Both the position numbers and the translations under genes were made by a program. The notes under the pieces are model-generated. The model saw only the letters and a list, made by a program, of their open reading frames with translations. It ran no database searches and had not been told where the DNA came from. 64,000 nt of DNA from Photobacterium carnosum (lineage in GTDB: Bacteria > Pseudomonadota > Gammaproteobacteria > Enterobacterales > Vibrionaceae). The stretch spans positions 62,001 to 126,000 of the forward strand of contig NZ_NPIB01000008.1 in the NCBI RefSeq assembly GCF_002849605.1. Direction: 5' to 3'. Shown here piece by piece: positions 62,662 through 64,000 of the stretch (position 1 is the first letter of the stretch; every line of letters begins with the position of its first letter).

Positions 62662-63891
62662 ATGGAATTATCAACGACAGTAATTGAACTACGTTATGCA
62701 CTCGATACATTTTTCTTTTTGATTTCTGGTGCACTAGTAATGTGGATGGCAGCGGGTTTTGCCATGTTAGAAGCAGGTTTAGTGCGCTCAAAAAATACCA
62801 CTGAAATACTCACCAAAAACTTTTGTTTATATGCTATTTCGTGTACCACTTTTTTATTAGTCGGCTATAACATTATGTATGTCGATAACAGCGGTGGCGG
62901 GTGGTTACCCTCGTTTGGCGCGTTAATTGGTACTCAAGCTGAAGGCGCCGATCACTCTTTAGAATCCGATTTCTTTTTTCAGGTCGTCTTTGTTGCTACC
63001 GCAATGTCAGTGGTATCCGGTGCGGTTGCTGAGCGTATGAAGTTGTGGTCATTTTTATTATTTTCAGTGGTATTAACCGGCTTTATTTATCCGATTGAAG
63101 GTTATTGGACATGGGGTGGTGGTTTCCTTTCAGAAGCGGGTTTTAGTGACTTTGCAGGTTCTGGTATCGTTCATATGGCGGGTGCTGCCGCGGCATTAGC
63201 AGGTGTATTACTGCTTGGCGCTCGAAAAGGTAAATACGGTAAAAATGGTGAAGTGCATCCGATTCCCGGTTCAAATATGCCATTAGCCACTGTCGGTACA
63301 TTTATTTTATGGTTTGGTTGGTTTGGCTTTAACGGTGGCTCACAGTTAATGTTATCTGATTTTGAGAATGCGACGGCGGTTGGTCAAATATTTTTAAACA
63401 CTAATGCTGCCGCTGCTGCGGGTGCGATTATCGCGCTTGCTGTGTGTAAAATGCGATGGGGTAAAGCTGATCTTACTATGATTCTTAACGGTGCATTAGC
63501 GGGATTAGTTGCGATTACTGCGGACCCATTATCACCGTCCCCATTAGCTGCGGTTGCGATTGGTAGTGTTGCTGGTGCATTAGTCGTATTCAGTATTATT
63601 GGTTTTGATAAAGTGAAAGTTGATGATCCTGTTGGTGCGATTTCTGTCCATGGTGTGTGTGGTTTGTTTGGCTTAATGATGGTGCCGTTAAGTAATCCCG
63701 ATGCCGCCTTTTTAACTCAGTTATTTGGTGCCGCGGTTATCTTTGGTTGGGTATTTGGTGCAAGTTTAGTGGTATGGGGAATATTGAAATTCACTATTGG
63801 TATTCGTGTAACGGAAGATGAAGAGCTAGAAGGGATGGATTCACATGACTGTGGTGTTGATGCATATCCTGAGTTTGTCAGTGTAAAATAG
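62662..63891 (+). CDS. amtB: Ammonium transporter (Amt family)
   Basis: A 409-residue ammonium channel with 11 predicted helices and no separate signal peptide. The twin histidines of the pore lie in GSGIVHMAGA and ISVHGVCGLFG, and FGFNGGSQ is typical. It imports ammonium across the inner membrane under GlnK control. The acidic C-terminal tail is cytoplasmic. It lies 50 bases after glnK and ends with a terminator. Some annotations call this branch simply amt. Confidence 0.95.
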   Translation: MELSTTVIELRYALDTFFFLISGALVMWMAAGFAMLEAGLVRSKNTTEILTKNFCLYAISCTTFLLVGYNIMYVDNSGGGWLPSFGALIGTQAEGADHSLESDFFFQVVFVATAMSVVSGAVAERMKLWSFLLFSVVLTGFIYPIEGYWTWGGGFLSEAGFSDFAGSGIVHMAGAAAALAGVLLLGARKGKYGKNGEVHPIPGSNMPLATVGTFILWFGWFGFNGGSQLMLSDFENATAVGQIFLNTNAAAAAGAIIALAVCKMRWGKADLTMILNGALAGLVAITADPLSPSPLAAVAIGSVAGALVVFSIIGFDKVKVDDPVGAISVHGVCGLFGLMMVPLSNPDAAFLTQLFGAAVIFGWVFGASLVVWGILKFTIGIRVTEDEELEGMDSHDCGVDAYPEFVSVK

Positions 63892-63924
63892 CAATAACAG
63901 CTGCATTTAAGTGCTATTAAAGTT

Positions 63925-63960
63925 AAAAAAAACGTCATCGCTAGCGGTGACGTTTTTTTG
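63925..63960 (+). terminator. Intrinsic terminator after the ammonium transporter gene
   Basis: AAAAAACGTCA (63925-63935) and TGACGTTTTTT (63948-63958) form a stem extended by CGCTAGCG in the loop, with A and T tracts. It ends glnK-amt. Confidence 0.88.
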
Positions 63961-64000
63961 TAATGAAATGTTACCACTAGATTGTGTTCGAATACGAAAA

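Overview
The window is a 64-kb, gene-dense stretch of chromosome from a gammaproteobacterium. Gene content and order (mla-ibaG-murA, degS-degQ-zapG-zapE-rplM-rpsI, petABC-sspAB, the dcw cell wall and division cluster without ddl, dciA between lpxC and secA, pilABCD next to nadC and ampD, pdhR-aceEF-lpd, acnB-yacL-glnK-amt) point to Vibrionaceae. Base composition and protein sequences make Photobacterium or a close relative likely, but the genus is an inference. I see no insertion sequence, prophage, integron, CRISPR array, tRNA or rRNA; almost everything is core housekeeping.

Layout. 1-3.3 kb: the end of the Mla phospholipid transport operon, then ibaG and murA. 3.3-9 kb: envelope proteases DegS and DegQ (minus strand), division factors ZapG and ZapE, and ribosomal proteins L13 and S9 behind a structured leader. 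9-13.3 kb: the cytochrome bc1 complex and the stringent starvation proteins SspA/SspB. 13.3-16.7 kb (minus): DolP, DiaA, YraN, LpoA. 16.7-18.1 kb: rsmI and the RNase P RNA gene rnpB. 18.2-34.6 kb: the dcw cluster mraZ-rsmH-ftsL-ftsI-murE-murF-mraY-murD-ftsW-murG-murC-ftsQ-ftsA-ftsZ, followed by lpxC, dciA (minus) and secA to 39.4 kb. 39.5-47.2 kb (minus): mutT, yacG, zapD, coaE, the type IV pilus genes pilD-pilC-pilB-pilA, and nadC. 47.3-55.2 kb: ampD and the pyruvate dehydrogenase operon with its repressor PdhR and a textbook PdhR operator. 55.4-57.3 kb (minus): a methyl-accepting chemotaxis protein. 57.7-63.9 kb: acnB, a glycerate kinase (minus), yacL, and the nitrogen pair glnK-amt.

How the genes fit together. 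Much of the window builds the envelope: peptidoglycan precursors (murA to murG), septal synthesis (ftsI, ftsW, ftsQ, ftsA, ftsZ), activation of PBP1A (lpoA), muropeptide recycling (ampD), lipid A (lpxC), outer-membrane lipid asymmetry (mla), protein export (secA) and stress proteolysis (degS, degQ). The second theme is central energy metabolism (bc1, pyruvate dehydrogenase, aconitase).

I found no clear new multi-gene system. The unexplained signal is in the non-coding DNA. The strongest case is the degQ leader, where two overlapping perfect inverted repeats define competing hairpins, one of which buries the ribosome binding site and start codon. Other candidates are a terminator-like hairpin with an anti-Shine-Dalgarno arm directly before sspA, a structured secA leader where enterobacteria have secM, two arrays of 7-bp repeats (one over the likely ampD promoter), and a 90-bp nested palindromic element between pilA and nadC. 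All of these are pattern-based inferences.
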